Assembly (NCBI GenBank): GCA_039720395.1
Contig: CM077823.1
Coordinates: 13,162,107 to 13,226,106 of the forward strand
DNA length: 64,000 nt
Direction of reading: 5' to 3'
From: Liquidambar formosana
Lineage: Eukaryota; Streptophyta; Magnoliopsida; Saxifragales; Altingiaceae
Part shown: one piece after another, positions 62,265 to 64,000 of the stretch
Layout of the letters: every line of letters begins with the position of its first letter
Position numbering within the stretch: the first letter of the stretch is position 1
Translations under genes and position numbers: made by a program
Notes under the pieces: generated by a model
Told to the model about the DNA's origin: nothing
The model's input: the letters and a program-made list of their open reading frames with translations, nothing else
Databases searched by the model: none

Positions 62265-64000
62265 TGGCCTCCATCTTAGCCATGACAAGGAAATTGTTAA
62301 TGCACCCTGGAATTGCTCTTGCTATATAATTGGACTCTAGCAACAAAATTATTGTATATTTTAATTGGCATAGCTGCAATGGAATAATTCCTTTAAACGC
62401 ATTCTAACATAAGCTCGGAATCATCAAATTTGGTAGGCTTTCTCCAATCTATGCCGGAATGTTTGCAGAGAATTTATTGCACCCAAGAGCCAGAACAATC
62501 AAACTTGTGCAATTCTTCAAGGATAGGGTCAGGTCTCCAGAAATATTGTCACAGTCCAAGCAGCATCCTGAGATGAACTAAATGGCCAATTGAGTTGGGG
62601 ATGTTCCCAGATAAATTGTTTTTTCGTTAAATTTAGAACAACCATTTTTTTTCCATATGCCCAATATACTAGAAGCAATGCAGAGAAATGATTCATAGAC
62701 AAGTCAAAATAACTCAAGAGTATTATTTACATCCATCATTTCACATAGGGAAGAAATAAGTCCGGAAAATGAATTTCTAGGCAGAACCAGTGTCATGTTT
62801 TGGGGGAAACGTGGCAGGGGACCCCTAAATTTTTTCCAACTTAAATCTATTGTTGCAAGTCTGAGTTTCCATGAGAAATATGACACTTTCCCTCTGAGTT
62901 TCTTGTGTGAAAGATCCATACGCTCGATCCTGGAAGAGAGATTCCAGAACCAGATGGGCGCAGTATCTGAAATCCCAGCATCGGGAGATATCAATAGACA
63001 ATAGGTTATTCTGTGTTTGAAGCCACTTTGGAAATTGCGGCCCTAGTTGGCAAGTCTCCAGACCTATAATATCAAGTTGAAAACCAGGATTCCAGTTTGA
63101 GCTCACTTTCAAAGCCAATGAGTTCGAAGACAAGTCTAATATCCGGCCATGCAAGCTGTTAAAGTTCAGAAAATGAGCTTTGGTGATAATACCTTCCAAG
63201 GAATTAAATGCAACATTCCAAAAAAACTATATCTGAAAGCTCTGCAAGACTTGATCTAATCACCTACTCAACTGATTGTGGGAAAGATGCAATTCCCTAA
63301 GGATGAATGTCTTCCAAGATGGTTTTGTTTCCCAAATCAAACCCATAGTTGTTGGTAACTCATCTTCAAGATTATTCTCAAGATGGACCTTTTAACATAT
63401 TTGACTGAGGTTGAGATAAACAAGGCTATGGCTAATATTGAAAATCCAGTGAGGTATTGCAGACTCAAAATTGTTGACAGACAGAACAGGATTTTAAGAG
63501 AAGTGAAATTCACATAAGGTAGGGAGTGGGGAAGCTTGCTGGGCTTACAAGCAAAAAAGCACAATTCTAGCACAGAAGGTAGCGTATTAATGGCCCCAAG
63601 CCAATCCACAGCATTGCTAAGATCTACTCCACCCAAATAAAGGACGTACTTTCAAAGAAGAAGACTGTAAAGCCAGTCCAGATTAGTAGCTCTAAGAGAA
63701 TAGCCATTACCACTCAAAACAAGAAACTGAAAGTGTGAGATTTCCTAAATGATCAGGAATCTTTCCCCTGAAATTGGCATTAGACAGGTTGAGGTATTCT
63801 AAATTACTTAGAGAACCAATGAACTATGAAAATGGGCTTGGTGGAAACGAAACTCAAAAATGGCAAGTCAAGCAAATTAAGTTGCGCTTAGCTATATTTG
63901 CAGCAATCTTCTTTCACTCCCCAGGATTCAAAGCAGGCTGAAGGAATTTCGAAGCCTTGTTTGAACCTGAAAAGAACTTGTTTCTCATTCTCGATGCACT
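62265..64000 (-). pseudogene. RLP-D: decayed LRR receptor-like protein, cut by window end
   Basis: Homologous to RLP-C from the LRRNT cap (NEKQVLFRFKQGFEIP near 63960, at the window edge) to about LRR-island level (62265). The last quarter, including the transmembrane helix, is missing. Many frameshifts and stops occur (for example after the CCKYS segment near 63895). Recognisable pieces: GGVDLSNAVDWL (near 63630) and GLETCQLGPQFPKWL (near 63040). The signal peptide lies beyond 64000. Confidence 0.85.

Overview
The window is nuclear DNA from a flowering plant, most likely a eudicot. The evidence is spliced genes with plant-type introns, a G-type lectin S-receptor-like kinase (SRLK) cluster, EIX2/Cf-like leucine-rich-repeat receptor-like proteins (RLPs), and Tat-lineage Ty3/gypsy retrotransposons with a second, archaeal-type RNase H. 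The species cannot be named from the sequence. Transposable elements and their remnants make up well over half of the window, and I see only one clearly intact host protein gene (SRLK-B).

Layout. (1) 1-14789: an old Tat-type element (E1), minus orientation, running off the left edge. Its gag-pol is broken and it carries two nested solo LTRs of 2.7-2.8 kb, one inside the protease region and one inside its own 5' LTR. (2) 15134-20386: SRLK-A, a dead kinase gene pierced by a hAT-like insertion that itself holds two MITEs, and by a Mutator-like MITE with a 9-bp target duplication. (3) 20387-31276: spacers and promoter-derived duplicated blocks around the intact seven-exon SRLK-B (24249-27865). 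(4) 31277-43802: a second, young Tat-type element (E2), plus orientation, with 657-bp LTRs that differ at about four positions and a perfect GTGCC target duplication. Between pol and the 3' LTR it carries a long spliced gene on the opposite strand, encoding a plant-mobile-domain protein. (5) 43803-56255: a degenerate copy of the SRLK spacer/promoter blocks with no kinase gene left, interrupted by a copia-type solo LTR, a 5.5-kb non-autonomous LTR element, a 1.4-kb Mutator-like element and other insertions. (6) 56256-64000: an LTR with a tRNA-Met-like primer site, then three RLP loci (a fragment, a frameshifted full-length copy and a fragment cut by the window end), all on the minus strand.

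How the parts relate. Comparing E1 with E2 separates shared architecture from private damage. Both have a TAG at the end of gag in the same place. Both have an 11-nt ATG/TGA overlap, with a +1 frame change, between the protease and reverse-transcriptase ORFs. These look like real features of the family. The antisense gene differs between the copies: E2 has an intron exactly where E1 has none, and the antisense proteins have diverged far more than gag-pol. The duplicated SRLK spacers preserve empty sites for several insertions, so their boundaries are supported twice, by target duplications and by unoccupied paralogous sites.

I found no wholly new system. The strongest leads are the retrotransposon-borne antisense gene (introns, ABRE/G-box-like promoter cluster, intron presence/absence), the conserved gag/pro/pol junctions, and a 94-bp foldback downstream of the RLP gene.
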